Shown: positions 1-8,247 of the stretch, one piece after another
Position numbering within the stretch: the first letter of the stretch is position 1
Layout: each line of letters begins with the position of its first letter
Source of the DNA: Vibrio viridaestus
GTDB taxonomy: Bacteria > Pseudomonadota > Gammaproteobacteria > Enterobacterales > Vibrionaceae
DNA length: 43,028 nucleotides
Assembly: GCF_003856525.1 (NCBI RefSeq)
Contig: NZ_RJVQ01000016.1
Location: 1 to 43,028, forward strand
Direction of reading: 5' to 3'
Position numbers and translations under genes: made by a program
The notes under the pieces: model-generated
Databases searched by the model: none
The model's input: only the letters and a program-made list of their open reading frames with translations
What the model was told of the DNA's origin: nothing

Positions 1-249
<249 letters not shown>

Positions 250-270
250 TGATTTGACTAATCACTAGTA

Positions 271-297
271 AAAAGGGCATCATTTGATGCCCTTTTT
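271..297 (+). terminator. Rho-independent terminator after tuf
   Basis: An 8 bp stem, GGGCATCA at 275-282 pairing with TGATGCCC at 285-292, is flanked by A4 on the left and T5 on the right. It lies 21 bases after the tuf stop and closes that transcription unit before secE. Confidence 0.9.
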
Positions 298-494
298 CTG
301 CGCTAAACTTAAATGGCGGTGATTTAGTAGTCAAAAATCAAGATTTTTGAACGAAAAGCCTGATTAAAAACAATTAGTCTAGAAAAAGTGCTTTTTGGTT
401 GGGTGTCGATTTAGCATTTAATTCGACATCAGTGGTTTTGCCCTGCAGCAGCGGGGTTATTGTCGTCTATAGTAAGACTTGTGCAGGTTGGTTT

Positions 495-878
495 ATGAAA
501 GCAAATCATGCTGAAACTCCTGATAGTTCAAGTGCAGCAGATAAGTTCAAGTGGTTAATTGCCATCCTTTTGCTGGCTGCCGCTGTTGTGGGTAACTCAT
601 TTTATGGTGAGACGTTTAATGTAGTGATTCGCACTGCAGGTGTTGTTGTATTAATTGCGGCTGCTTTAGGTATTGCTGCTACAACAATTAAAGGTAAAGC
701 TGCGATTAGTTTTGCACGTGAAGCTCGTTTAGAGATTCGTAAGGTTGTATGGCCTTCACGTCAAGAAACGATGCAAACTACATTAATCGTTTTAGCTGTT
801 AGTATTGTAATGGCTCTGGCACTATGGGGCATTGACGGCATTATGGTTCGTCTTGTTGCATTAGCGACTGGAGTATAG
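495..878 (+). CDS. secE: Preprotein translocase subunit SecE
   Basis: SecE is an inner-membrane subunit of the SecYEG protein-conducting channel. I place the start at the ATG at 495, giving 127 residues, the same length as E. coli SecE. The frame can be extended to a TTG at 399, but those 32 residues have no family resemblance. Three hydrophobic segments fall at about residues 19-36, 43-62 and 96-118. Before the third is the conserved amphipathic stretch [13 protein letters not shown] (about 80-92), which is the SecE signature contacting SecY. nusG follows after 11 bases, so the two form the usual secE-nusG operon. The 245 bases upstream contain no tRNA gene. Confidence 0.97.
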   Translation: MKANHAETPDSSSAADKFKWLIAILLLAAAVVGNSFYGETFNVVIRTAGVVVLIAAALGIAATTIKGKAAISFAREARLEIRKVVWPSRQETMQTTLIVLAVSIVMALALWGIDGIMVRLVALATGV

Positions 879-889
879 AGGGTTTATAC

Positions 890-1438
890 ATGAGTGAAGC
901 TCCAAAAAAACGCTGGTATGTAGTTCAAGCCTTCTCTGGATTTGAAGGTCGCGTTGCTCAATCGCTTCGTGAGCATATCAAAATGCATGGTATGGAAGAC
1001 CTATTCGGTGAAGTTCTTGTCCCAACGGAAGAAGTCGTTGAAATGCGCGCGGGGCAGCGTCGCAAGAGTGAACGCAAATTCTTCCCTGGTTATGTACTTG
1101 TTCAGATGATTATGAACGATGAATCATGGCATTTAGTACGTAGCGTTCCTCGTGTTATGGGCTTTATTGGTGGTACCTCTGATCGTCCAGCTCCGATTTC
1201 TGATAAAGAAGCGGATGCGATTTTGAATCGTCTAGAAAAAGCGAGTGAAGCTCCTAGACCGAAAACGATGTTTGAAGCTGGTGAAGTGGTTCGTGTTAAC
1301 GATGGTCCATTTGCTGACTTTAACGGTACTGTTGAAGAAGTTGATTACGAGAAGAGTCGTTTGAAGGTTTCTGTTTCGATCTTTGGTCGTGCAACACCTG
1401 TCGAACTCGAATTTGGACAAGTTGAAAAACTTGACTAA
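890..1438 (+). CDS. nusG: Transcription termination/antitermination factor NusG
   Basis: NusG binds RNA polymerase, suppresses pausing, helps Rho-dependent termination and couples transcription to translation through ribosomal protein S10. The 182-residue product is full length (E. coli has 181). The N-terminal NGN domain (about 8-115) begins [15 protein letters not shown], and the C-terminal KOW domain (about 130-182) contains [20 protein letters not shown]. The ATG at 890 follows secE by 11 bases and has GAGGGT upstream as a ribosome site. A hairpin that also carries the promoter of the next operon lies 26 bases past the stop. Confidence 0.98.
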   Translation: MSEAPKKRWYVVQAFSGFEGRVAQSLREHIKMHGMEDLFGEVLVPTEEVVEMRAGQRRKSERKFFPGYVLVQMIMNDESWHLVRSVPRVMGFIGGTSDRPAPISDKEADAILNRLEKASEAPRPKTMFEAGEVVRVNDGPFADFNGTVEEVDYEKSRLKVSVSIFGRATPVELEFGQVEKLD

Positions 1439-1456
1439 TAATTCGTCATTTTATTC

Positions 1457-1485
1457 TTGTGAAAGGCGCGAAATCTGTTTATAAT
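1457..1485 (+). promoter_or_regulatory. Promoter of rplK-rplA, inside the nusG terminator hairpin
   Basis: The -35 is TTGTGA (1457-1462), followed by a 17-base spacer and a perfect TATAAT (1480-1485). Most of the -10 lies in the loop of the hairpin downstream of nusG. The expected start, about 1492, is at the edge of the hairpin's right arm, 60 or so bases before rplK. It corresponds in position to the strong promoter in front of rplK known from E. coli. Confidence 0.75.
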
Positions 1486-1499
1486 TTCGCGCCTTTTTG
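1462..1499 (+). terminator. Hairpin terminator after secE-nusG
   Basis: A perfect 10 bp stem (GGCGCGAAAT at 1465-1474 with ATTTCGCGCC at 1484-1493) has a 9-base loop and is followed by T5. It fits an intrinsic terminator for secE-nusG. The loop carries the -10 of the rplK promoter. Confidence 0.8.
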
Positions 1500-1554
1500 T
1501 TAACGGGGAGCTGATCGGTTGATTAGCGTTTGAACCCACAATGTAGGAAATATC
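1500..1554 (+). promoter_or_regulatory. rplK leader, candidate L1 autoregulatory site
   Basis: In enterobacteria L1 binds the rplK leader and represses translation of rplK-rplA. The short leader here has GGGGAGC near 1505 and GAACCC near 1531, which could form the stem of an L1-type site, followed by the ribosome site GTAGGAAA. The assignment rests on position and a rough fit; I have not aligned it to an L1 leader model. Confidence 0.4.
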
Positions 1555-1983
1555 ATGGCTAAGAAAGTTGAAGCTTATATCAAGCTGCAAGTTGCAGCGG
1601 GTATGGCAAACCCAAGTCCACCAGTTGGTCCTGCTCTAGGTCAACGTGGTGTAAACATCATGGAATTCTGTAAAGCGTTTAACGCAAAAACAGAATCTGT
1701 AGAGAAAGGTCTTCCAATTCCTGTAGTTATTACAGTATATAGTGACCGTTCTTTCACGTTCGTTACTAAGACTCCTCCAGCAGCAGTTCTTCTTAAGAAA
1801 GCAGCAGGTGTTAAGTCTGGTTCTGGCCGTCCAAACACTGAAAAAGTGGGCACAATCACTGACGCTCAAGTCCAAGAAATCGCAGAAACTAAAGCTGCTG
1901 ATATGACTGGTGCTGATATTGAAGCAATGAAACGCTCTATTGCGGGTACTGCTCGTTCAATGGGCCTAGTGGTTGAGGGTTAA
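1555..1983 (+). CDS. rplK: 50S ribosomal protein L11
   Basis: L11 forms the base of the stalk at the GTPase-associated centre of 23S rRNA and is needed for RelA activation. The 142-residue product has the family length. It opens [30 protein letters not shown], the conserved proline-rich N-terminal domain, and its rRNA-binding C-terminal domain includes [11 protein letters not shown] and SMGLVVEG. The ATG follows a GTAGGAAA ribosome site. rplA begins 5 bases after the stop, so translation of the two is probably coupled. Confidence 0.99.
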   Translation: MAKKVEAYIKLQVAAGMANPSPPVGPALGQRGVNIMEFCKAFNAKTESVEKGLPIPVVITVYSDRSFTFVTKTPPAAVLLKKAAGVKSGSGRPNTEKVGTITDAQVQEIAETKAADMTGADIEAMKRSIAGTARSMGLVVEG

Positions 1984-1988
1984 TAATA

Positions 1989-2690
1989 ATGGCAAAACTA
2001 ACTAAGCGCATGCGCACTATCCGCGAAAAAGTGGATGTAACTAAAGACTACGAAATCAATGAAGCAGTTGCTCTTCTTAAAGAACTTGCAACAGCAAAAT
2101 TCGTAGAGTCTGTTGACGTTGCTGTTAACCTAGGTATCGACGCTCGTAAATCTGACCAAAACGTACGTGGTGCAACTGTACTACCACACGGTACTGGTCG
2201 TGAAGTACGCGTTGCTGTATTTACTCAAGGTGCTAACGCTGAAGCTGCTAAAGAAGCTGGCGCTGACATCGTAGGTATGGAAGATCTTGCTGAGCAAGTT
2301 AAGAAAGGCGAACTAAACTTTGACGTTGTAGTTGCTTCTCCTGACGCGATGCGTGTTGTAGGTCAACTAGGTACTATACTAGGTCCTCGTGGTCTTATGC
2401 CAAACCCTAAAGTTGGTACTGTAACTCCTAACGTTGCTGAAGCTGTTAAAAATGCTAAAGCTGGTCAGGTTCGTTACCGTAACGACAAGAACGGTATCGT
2501 TCACACTACAATTGGTAAAGTTTCTTTCGAAACTGACCAAATTAAAGAGAACCTAGAAGCTCTTCTAGTTGCTCTTAAGAAAGCAAAACCATCAAGCGCT
2601 AAAGGTACTTACGTTAAGAAAATTAGTATCTCTACTACGATGGGTGCTGGTGTTGCAGTAGATCAATCTACTCTAAGCACTCAAGCATAA
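1989..2690 (+). CDS. rplA: 50S ribosomal protein L1
   Basis: L1 forms the mobile stalk near the ribosomal E site and, in relatives, represses its own operon by binding the rplK leader. The product is 233 residues, as usual for the family. It carries the L1 signature around [18 protein letters not shown] (about residues 125-142). It sits 5 bases behind rplK. A hairpin with an embedded promoter starts 10 bases after its stop and separates it from rplJ-rplL. Confidence 0.99.
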   Translation: MAKLTKRMRTIREKVDVTKDYEINEAVALLKELATAKFVESVDVAVNLGIDARKSDQNVRGATVLPHGTGREVRVAVFTQGANAEAAKEAGADIVGMEDLAEQVKKGELNFDVVVASPDAMRVVGQLGTILGPRGLMPNPKVGTVTPNVAEAVKNAKAGQVRYRNDKNGIVHTTIGKVSFETDQIKENLEALLVALKKAKPSSAKGTYVKKISISTTMGAGVAVDQSTLSTQA

Positions 2691-2695
2691 TTGTA

Positions 2696-2724
2696 TTTGC
2701 TTAGGCGCAGGATTGATGTATAAT
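2696..2724 (+). promoter_or_regulatory. Promoter of rplJ-rplL(-rpoBC), embedded in a hairpin
   Basis: A perfect TATAAT lies at 2719-2724. The best -35 is TTGCTT (2697-2702) with a 16-base spacer, or TTTGCT (2696-2701) with 17. The -10 lies in the loop and upper stem of the hairpin at 2701-2735. This matches the position of the rplJ promoter in E. coli. Confidence 0.65.
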
Positions 2725-2735
2725 TCTGCGCCTAA
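2701..2735 (+). terminator. Hairpin between rplA and rplJ (attenuator or weak terminator)
   Basis: TTAGGCGCAG (2701-2710) pairs perfectly with CTGCGCCTAA (2726-2735), and four more pairs (one G-U) extend the stem inward. No T-run follows (only ATATTT), so it is at best a weak terminator for rplK-rplA. It could also act in processing. Confidence 0.55.
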
Positions 2736-2740
2736 TATTT

Positions 2741-2955
2741 GTGGTTGGGGCTGAACTTTTGGTTCTTTTTGAACAATAACCCAGTCTCCGTCCAAGACCG
2801 TAGGCGTCTTTAGTAATAAAGACTTAATAGTACCTACGTAGATGGTGCCCGAACTGACAGAAAGCTCTATTTTAAATACCTTTCTTCTGGGAATGCACCT
2901 AAGAAGCTCTCACTGTTGTGATAATAGTGAGTGGTGTAACGACAACCAGGAGTAA
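2741..2955 (+). promoter_or_regulatory. L10 leader (ribosomal protein autoregulatory mRNA element)
   Basis: The 226 untranslated bases before rplJ match the L10 leader in length and position. They contain paired blocks such as CCGTAGGCGTC (2799-2809) and the complementary CCTACGTAGATGG (2833-2845), which are typical of that leader. In E. coli the L10-(L7/L12)4 complex binds this RNA and represses rplJ-rplL translation. I recognised it by eye; a covariance search with the L10 leader family would confirm it. Confidence 0.75.
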
Positions 2956-2961
2956 ATCCAA

Positions 2962-3459
2962 ATGGCTTTAAATCTTCAAGACAAAAAAGCAATTGTTGCT
3001 GAAGTCAACGAAGCAGCCAGTGGTGCTCTTTCTGCAGTTGTTGCTGACTCTCGTGGCGTTGAAGTAAGTGCGATGACAACTCTACGTAAACAGGCGCGTG
3101 AAGCGGGTGTTTATGTAAAAGTTGTTCGTAACACACTAGCACGTCGCGCAGTAGAAGGCACAGCTTACGAATGTCTAACAGACGTATTCGTAGGTCCTAC
3201 TTTGATCGGTTTCTCTAATGAGCACCCAGGTGCTGCAGCGCGTCTTTTCAAAGACTTCGCTAAAGAGAACAAAAAATTTGAGATCAAAGCAGCTGCATTT
3301 GAAGGTGCAATCGCTGACGTAGAAGTACTAGCAACACTACCAACTTACGACGAAGCTATTGCACGCCTAATGATGTGCATGAAAGAAGCTTCTGCTGGCA
3401 AGCTTGCACGTACTATCGCTGCTATCCGCGACCAGAAGCAAGAAGCTGAAGCTGCATAA
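2962..3459 (+). CDS. rplJ: 50S ribosomal protein L10
   Basis: L10 anchors the L7/L12 dimers to the ribosome base and, with them, represses its own mRNA. The 165-residue product has the normal length. It begins [18 protein letters not shown] and contains the rRNA-binding N-terminal domain with [15 protein letters not shown] (about 50-64), followed by the C-terminal helix that binds L7/L12. An AGGAG ribosome site (2948-2952) precedes the ATG. rplL follows after 57 bases. Confidence 0.99.
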   Translation: MALNLQDKKAIVAEVNEAASGALSAVVADSRGVEVSAMTTLRKQAREAGVYVKVVRNTLARRAVEGTAYECLTDVFVGPTLIGFSNEHPGAAARLFKDFAKENKKFEIKAAAFEGAIADVEVLATLPTYDEAIARLMMCMKEASAGKLARTIAAIRDQKQEAEAA

Positions 3460-3516
3460 AGCTTGCTTTTTACTGGTTGCTTATTAAACTAATTGTTGAC
3501 TTAGAAGAGAATTGTT

Positions 3517-3885
3517 ATGTCTATTACTAACGAGCAAATCCTAGACGCTATTGCAGATATGTCTGTAATGCAAGTTGTTGAACTAATCGAAGCAATGGAA
3601 GAGAAATTCGGTGTTTCTGCTGCTGCTGCTGCTGTAGCTGGTCCTGCTGCAGGCGGTGAAGCTGCTGCTGAGCAAACTGAATTCGACGTAATCCTAGCTT
3701 CTGCTGGCGGTAACAAAGTTGCTGTAATCAAAGCAGTACGTGGTGCTACTGGCCTAGGTCTTAAAGAAGCTAAAGCTCTTGTTGATGGCGCTCCTGCTGC
3801 TATCAAAGAAGGCGTTGAGAAAGCTGAAGCTGACGCTCTTAAAGCACAACTTGAAGAAGCTGGTGCAACTGTTGAGCTTAAGTAA
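3517..3885 (+). CDS. rplL: 50S ribosomal protein L7/L12
   Basis: L7/L12 forms the flexible stalk that recruits the translational GTPases. The 122-residue product has the three expected parts: an N-terminal dimerisation helix ([31 protein letters not shown]), an alanine- and glycine-rich hinge (about 36-53), and a C-terminal domain with [20 protein letters not shown]. It forms an operon with rplJ. A strong hairpin after the stop reduces the read-through into rpoB. Confidence 0.99.
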   Translation: MSITNEQILDAIADMSVMQVVELIEAMEEKFGVSAAAAAVAGPAAGGEAAAEQTEFDVILASAGGNKVAVIKAVRGATGLGLKEAKALVDGAPAAIKEGVEKAEADALKAQLEEAGATVELK

Positions 3886-3900
3886 TTATAGCTTAATAGT

Positions 3901-3950
3901 TTAGCCGAGAGGCTAATGGCTGGTGGTTTATTGACCACCGGCCTTTTTGC
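3901..3950 (+). terminator. rplL-rpoB attenuator hairpins
   Basis: Two hairpins lie in tandem. The first is TTAGCC/GGCTAA around a GAGA tetraloop (3901-3916). The second is a 10 bp stem (3918-3927 with 3934-3943, one G-U pair) followed by T5. In E. coli a partial terminator here lowers rpoB-rpoC transcription relative to the ribosomal genes; the second hairpin can play that part. Confidence 0.75.
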
Positions 3951-4126
3951 GCTGTAGGGTGTCGACGAATTTTCCCGCTGTTTAAGCGTTCGATATCCGT
4001 GCAAAAAAACGTATTTTTTAACAAAGTTAATCAATACGTCACTACAGTAAACAGCTAGTTAGTTACTGTCCTACACCTACTGCAGGCGGACAGTTTGGGT
4101 CACTTATCAGCGAGCTGAGGAACCCC
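3951..4126 (+). promoter_or_regulatory. rpoB leader, structured, possible RNA processing region
   Basis: The untranslated stretch before rpoB has a possible long-range pairing of GTAGGGTGT (3954-3962) with ACACCTAC (4073-4080), with one bulge. It also has a local hairpin in ACAGTAAAC...GTTACTGT (about 4044-4069). In E. coli the rplL-rpoB spacer is cut by RNase III. The pairings are visible in the sequence, but the processing role is inferred. Confidence 0.35.
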
Positions 4127-7100
4127 ATGGTTTACTCTTATACCGAGAAAAAGCGCATCCGCAAGGACTTTGGTACTCGTCCACAGGTTTTGGACATTCC
4201 ATACTTGCTATCTATCCAGCTCGATTCTTTCGATAAATTTATCGAACAGGATCCTGAGGGTCAATATGGTCTAGAGGCTGCTTTTCGTTCTGTATTTCCT
4301 ATTCAGAGCTACAATGGTAACTCTGAGCTGCAATACGTTAGCTACCGTCTTGGTGAGCCAGTATTTGACGTTAAAGAATGTCAGATACGTGGTGTAACTT
4401 ATTCGAAGCCACTTCGCGTAAAACTACGCTTGGTGATCTACGATAGAGATGCGCCGGCGGGTACTGTAAAAGATATTAAAGAACAAGAAGTCTACATGGG
4501 TGAAATTCCACTCATGACAGATAATGGTACCTTCGTAATAAATGGTACCGAGAGGGTTATCGTATCCCAGCTGCACCGAAGCCCAGGCGTGTTCTTCGAC
4601 AGCGATAAGGGTAAGACCCACTCATCAGGTAAAGTTCTCTATAACGCACGTGTTATTCCTTACCGTGGTTCATGGTTGGATTTCGAATTTGATCCTAAAG
4701 ATCATTTATACGTACGTATAGACCGCCGTCGTAAGTTACCAGCTTCAATTATCCTTCGTGCATTAGGTAAATCGACGGAAGAGATTCTGGATCTATTCTT
4801 CGAGAAGGTTAACTTTGAAGTTAAAGATCAAACTCTGATGATGGAGTTGGTCCCTGATCGTTTACGTGGCGAAACCGCAAGCTTTGATATCGAAGCTGAT
4901 GGCAAAGTGTATGTTGAGCAAGGTCGTCGAGTTACCGCGCGTCACATTCGTCAGTTAGAAAAAGATGGTGTTCAGTTCATTGAAGTACCAGTGGAATACA
5001 TCGTCGGTAAAGTTGCATCTAAAGACTATGTTGATGAATCAACAGGTGAACTGATCGTATCAGCGAACCAAGAAGTAAGTCTTGAAGCACTAGCGAATCT
5101 TTCTCAGGCTGGATACAAGAAGATTGAAGTTCTGTACACGAATGACCTGGATAACGGTCCGTTCATGGCAGATACTCTTCGTGTCGATAGCACCACTGAT
5201 CGTATCTCTGCGTTAGTTGAAATCTACCGTATGATGCGCCCTGGTGAGCCGCCAACGAAAGAAGCAGCAGAAGCACTATTTGAAAGCTTGTTCTTCTCAG
5301 AAGATCGTTATGACTTATCGACTGTTGGTCGAATGAAGTTTAACAGCTCTATCGAGCGTACAGATGCAGAAGAGCAAGGCACTCTCGATGAAGTTGATAT
5401 CATCGAAGTGATGAAAAAACTTATTGCTATTCGCAACGGTAAAGGCGAAGTGGACGATATCGACCACTTAGGAAACCGCCGTATTCGTAGCGTAGGTGAA
5501 ATGGCTGAAAACCAATTCCGTGTTGGTCTTGTTCGTGTTGAGCGTGCGGTAAAAGAACGTCTAAGTTTGGGCGATCTTGATAACGTAATGCCACAAGATC
5601 TGATTAATGCGAAACCAATTTCTGCAGCCGTTAAAGAATTCTTTGGTTCTTCACAGCTATCTCAGTTTATGGACCAGAACAACCCGCTATCAGAAGTAAC
5701 GCACAAGCGTCGTATTTCTGCTTTAGGTCCGGGCGGTCTGACTCGTGAACGTGCTGGCTTCGAAGTACGTGACGTACACGTAACTCACTACGGTCGTCTA
5801 TGTCCTATCGAAACTCCGGAAGGTCCAAACATCGGTTTGATCAACTCCTTGTCAGCGTTTGCTCGTTGTAATGAGTACGGTTTCCTTGAAACCCCATACC
5901 GTCGGGTTGTTGATGGTCTTGTGACTGATGAAGTTGATTACTTGTCCGCGATTGAAGAAGGTCAATTTGTTATCGCTCAGGCGAACGCAAAATTGACTGA
6001 AGAAGGTTCGTTCTCTGATGAGCTTGTTACTGCTCGTCAACGTGGCGAATCCGGTCTTCACCCTCGTGAACACATTAACTATATGGACGTTGCAACTAAC
6101 CAGGTTGTATCTATCGCTGCATCGCTTATCCCGTTCCTAGAACACGATGATGCGAACCGTGCATTGATGGGTGCAAACATGCAACGTCAGGCTGTTCCAA
6201 CTCTGAAAGCTGATAAGCCTCTAGTTGGTACAGGTATCGAACGTAACGTAGCGGTTGACTCTGGTGTAACAGCGGTAGCGAAACGTGGTGGTCATGTTCA
6301 ATCAGTTGACGCATCTCGTATCGTTATTAAAGTTAACGAAGATGAATTGGTATCTGGCGAAGCCGGTATCGATATCTACAGCCTAACTAAATATACGCGT
6401 TCAAACCAGAACACATGTATCAACCAGCGTCCTTGTGTGATGCCAGGTGAACCTGTTGCTCGTGGCGACGTATTGGCTGATGGTCCATCAACTGACCTTG
6501 GCGAACTAGCGCTTGGCCAAAACATGCGTATCGCATTTATGCCTTGGAATGGTTACAACTTCGAAGACTCGATTCTTGTTTCAGAACGCGTTGTTCAAGA
6601 AGACCGTTTCACGACAATCCACATTCAAGAACTGTCTTGTGTGGCACGTGATACTAAGCTTGGCGCAGAAGAGATCACTGCAGATATTCCAAACGTTGGC
6701 GAAGCTGCACTATCTAAGCTTGATGAATCCGGTATCGTTTATATCGGTGCAGAAGTGAAAGGTGGTGACATCCTGGTTGGTAAAGTAACGCCTAAAGGTG
6801 AAACTCAGCTGACTCCGGAAGAGAAACTACTGCGTGCTATCTTCGGTGAAAAAGCATCTGATGTTAAAGATACATCTCTGCGTGTACCAAACTCAGTAAC
6901 TGGTACTGTTATCGATGTTCAAGTATTTACTCGTGATGGAGTAGAGAAAGACAAGCGTGCACTTGAAATCGAACAGATGCAGTTAAAAGAAGCGAAGAAA
7001 GACCTAACTGAAGAATTCCAGATTCTTGAAGGTGGTTTATTAGCTCGTGTTAGAGCAGTGCTTCTTACTGGTGGTTACTCGGAAGCTAGACTTGACGGCA

Positions 7101-8158
7101 TTGAACGTAAGAAATGGCTAGAGCAAACACTAGAAGACGACGAACTTCAAACTCAGCTAGAACAATTAGCAGAGCAATGGGACGAGTTAAAAGCTGACTT
7201 CGATAAGAAATTCGAAGCTAAGCGTCGCAAGATTACTCAAGGTGATGATTTAGCACCTGGCGTATTGAAAATCGTAAAAGTATATCTTGCTGTTAAACGT
7301 CGTATCCAGCCTGGTGATAAGATGGCGGGTCGTCACGGTAACAAAGGTGTAATTTCTAAGATCAACCCTGTAGAAGATATGCCATACGATGAAAAAGGTA
7401 ACCCAGTTGATATCGTACTCAACCCTCTAGGTGTACCATCTCGTATGAACATCGGTCAGATCCTTGAAGTTCACTTGGGTGCTGCTGCGAAAGGCATCGG
7501 TGACAAGATCAACCAAATGGTAAAAGAGCAGCAAGAAGTCGCGAAACTTCGTGAGTTCCTGCAAGAAGTTTACTCTTTGGGTAACGATATTCGTCAGAAA
7601 GTTAACATCGCTGAGATGTCTGATGACGAAGTACGTACACTAGCAAGTAATTTGCGCAATGGTCTACCTGTAGCAACTCCTGTCTTTGACGGTGCTACTG
7701 AGCCAGAAATTAAGAGTCTTCTTAAACTGGCAGATCTTCCAACGTCTGGTCAGCTAACATTGTTTGATGGCCGTACTGGTGATGCATTTGAACGTCAAGT
7801 TACTGTTGGTTATATGTACATGCTGAAACTGAACCACCTTGTTGACGACAAAATGCATGCTCGTTCAACTGGTTCTTACAGCCTTGTTACTCAACAACCA
7901 CTTGGTGGTAAAGCTCAGTTCGGTGGACAACGTTTCGGTGAGATGGAAGTGTGGGCACTTGAAGCATACGGTGCTGCATATACGCTACAAGAAATGTTAA
8001 CTGTTAAGTCTGATGACGTTAACGGCCGTACGAAGATGTATAAAAACATCGTCGATGGTAACCACAGTATGGAACCTGGTATGCCTGAGTCATTCAACGT
8101 GTTGTTGAAAGAGATTCGCTCACTAGGTATCAATATTGAGCTAGAAGACGAAGAGTAA
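4127..8158 (+). CDS. rpoB: DNA-directed RNA polymerase subunit beta
   Basis: This is the second-largest subunit of the core RNA polymerase, forming one side of the catalytic cleft. The 1343 residues compare with 1342 in E. coli and numbering is the same through the rifampicin pocket. Residues 507-516 read [10 protein letters not shown] and the following [19 protein letters not shown] is the wild-type cluster, with D516, H526 and S531 unchanged. This predicts a rifampicin-sensitive enzyme. The product starts [15 protein letters not shown] and ends in the conserved region with [24 protein letters not shown]. It is cotranscribed with rpoC, with a terminator-like hairpin in the gap. Confidence 0.99.
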   Translation: MVYSYTEKKRIRKDFGTRPQVLDIPYLLSIQLDSFDKFIEQDPEGQYGLEAAFRSVFPIQSYNGNSELQYVSYRLGEPVFDVKECQIRGVTYSKPLRVKLRLVIYDRDAPAGTVKDIKEQEVYMGEIPLMTDNGTFVINGTERVIVSQLHRSPGVFFDSDKGKTHSSGKVLYNARVIPYRGSWLDFEFDPKDHLYVRIDRRRKLPASIILRALGKSTEEILDLFFEKVNFEVKDQTLMMELVPDRLRGETASFDIEADGKVYVEQGRRVTARHIRQLEKDGVQFIEVPVEYIVGKVASKDYVDESTGELIVSANQEVSLEALANLSQAGYKKIEVLYTNDLDNGPFMADTLRVDSTTDRISALVEIYRMMRPGEPPTKEAAEALFESLFFSEDRYDLSTVGRMKFNSSIERTDAEEQGTLDEVDIIEVMKKLIAIRNGKGEVDDIDHLGNRRIRSVGEMAENQFRVGLVRVERAVKERLSLGDLDNVMPQDLINAKPISAAVKEFFGSSQLSQFMDQNNPLSEVTHKRRISALGPGGLTRERAGFEVRDVHVTHYGRLCPIETPEGPNIGLINSLSAFARCNEYGFLETPYRRVVDGLVTDEVDYLSAIEEGQFVIAQANAKLTEEGSFSDELVTARQRGESGLHPREHINYMDVATNQVVSIAASLIPFLEHDDANRALMGANMQRQAVPTLKADKPLVGTGIERNVAVDSGVTAVAKRGGHVQSVDASRIVIKVNEDELVSGEAGIDIYSLTKYTRSNQNTCINQRPCVMPGEPVARGDVLADGPSTDLGELALGQNMRIAFMPWNGYNFEDSILVSERVVQEDRFTTIHIQELSCVARDTKLGAEEITADIPNVGEAALSKLDESGIVYIGAEVKGGDILVGKVTPKGETQLTPEEKLLRAIFGEKASDVKDTSLRVPNSVTGTVIDVQVFTRDGVEKDKRALEIEQMQLKEAKKDLTEEFQILEGGLLARVRAVLLTGGYSEARLDGIERKKWLEQTLEDDELQTQLEQLAEQWDELKADFDKKFEAKRRKITQGDDLAPGVLKIVKVYLAVKRRIQPGDKMAGRHGNKGVISKINPVEDMPYDEKGNPVDIVLNPLGVPSRMNIGQILEVHLGAAAKGIGDKINQMVKEQQEVAKLREFLQEVYSLGNDIRQKVNIAEMSDDEVRTLASNLRNGLPVATPVFDGATEPEIKSLLKLADLPTSGQLTLFDGRTGDAFERQVTVGYMYMLKLNHLVDDKMHARSTGSYSLVTQQPLGGKAQFGGQRFGEMEVWALEAYGAAYTLQEMLTVKSDDVNGRTKMYKNIVDGNHSMEPGMPESFNVLLKEIRSLGINIELEDEE

Positions 8159-8196
8159 TTCGATTTTTTGTCAGGAAAAATTGGATTATCTAGTAG

Positions 8197-8227
8197 AAAG
8201 GGGCTCGCTGCTGGCGAGCGCCTTTTA
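8197..8227 (+). terminator. Terminator-like hairpin between rpoB and rpoC
   Basis: GCTCGC (8203-8208) pairs with GCGAGC (8214-8219) around a TGCTG loop. After one G-G mismatch the stem continues as AAAGG/CCTTT, ending in TTTT. It looks like an intrinsic terminator lying 20 bases before the rpoC start. It may be an attenuator or a processing or stability element. Confidence 0.55.
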
Positions 8228-8247
8228 ACTCCTCACAGGAGCTGATT

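Noticed and set aside
399-494. 32-residue N-terminal extension of SecE from a TTG
   Set aside because: The extension has no SecE resemblance, whereas the ATG at 495 gives the standard 127-residue protein.
3501-4034. 177-codon minus-strand frame opposite rplL
   Set aside because: It is an alanine- and serine-rich shadow of the rplL codons, with no motif and no ribosome site.
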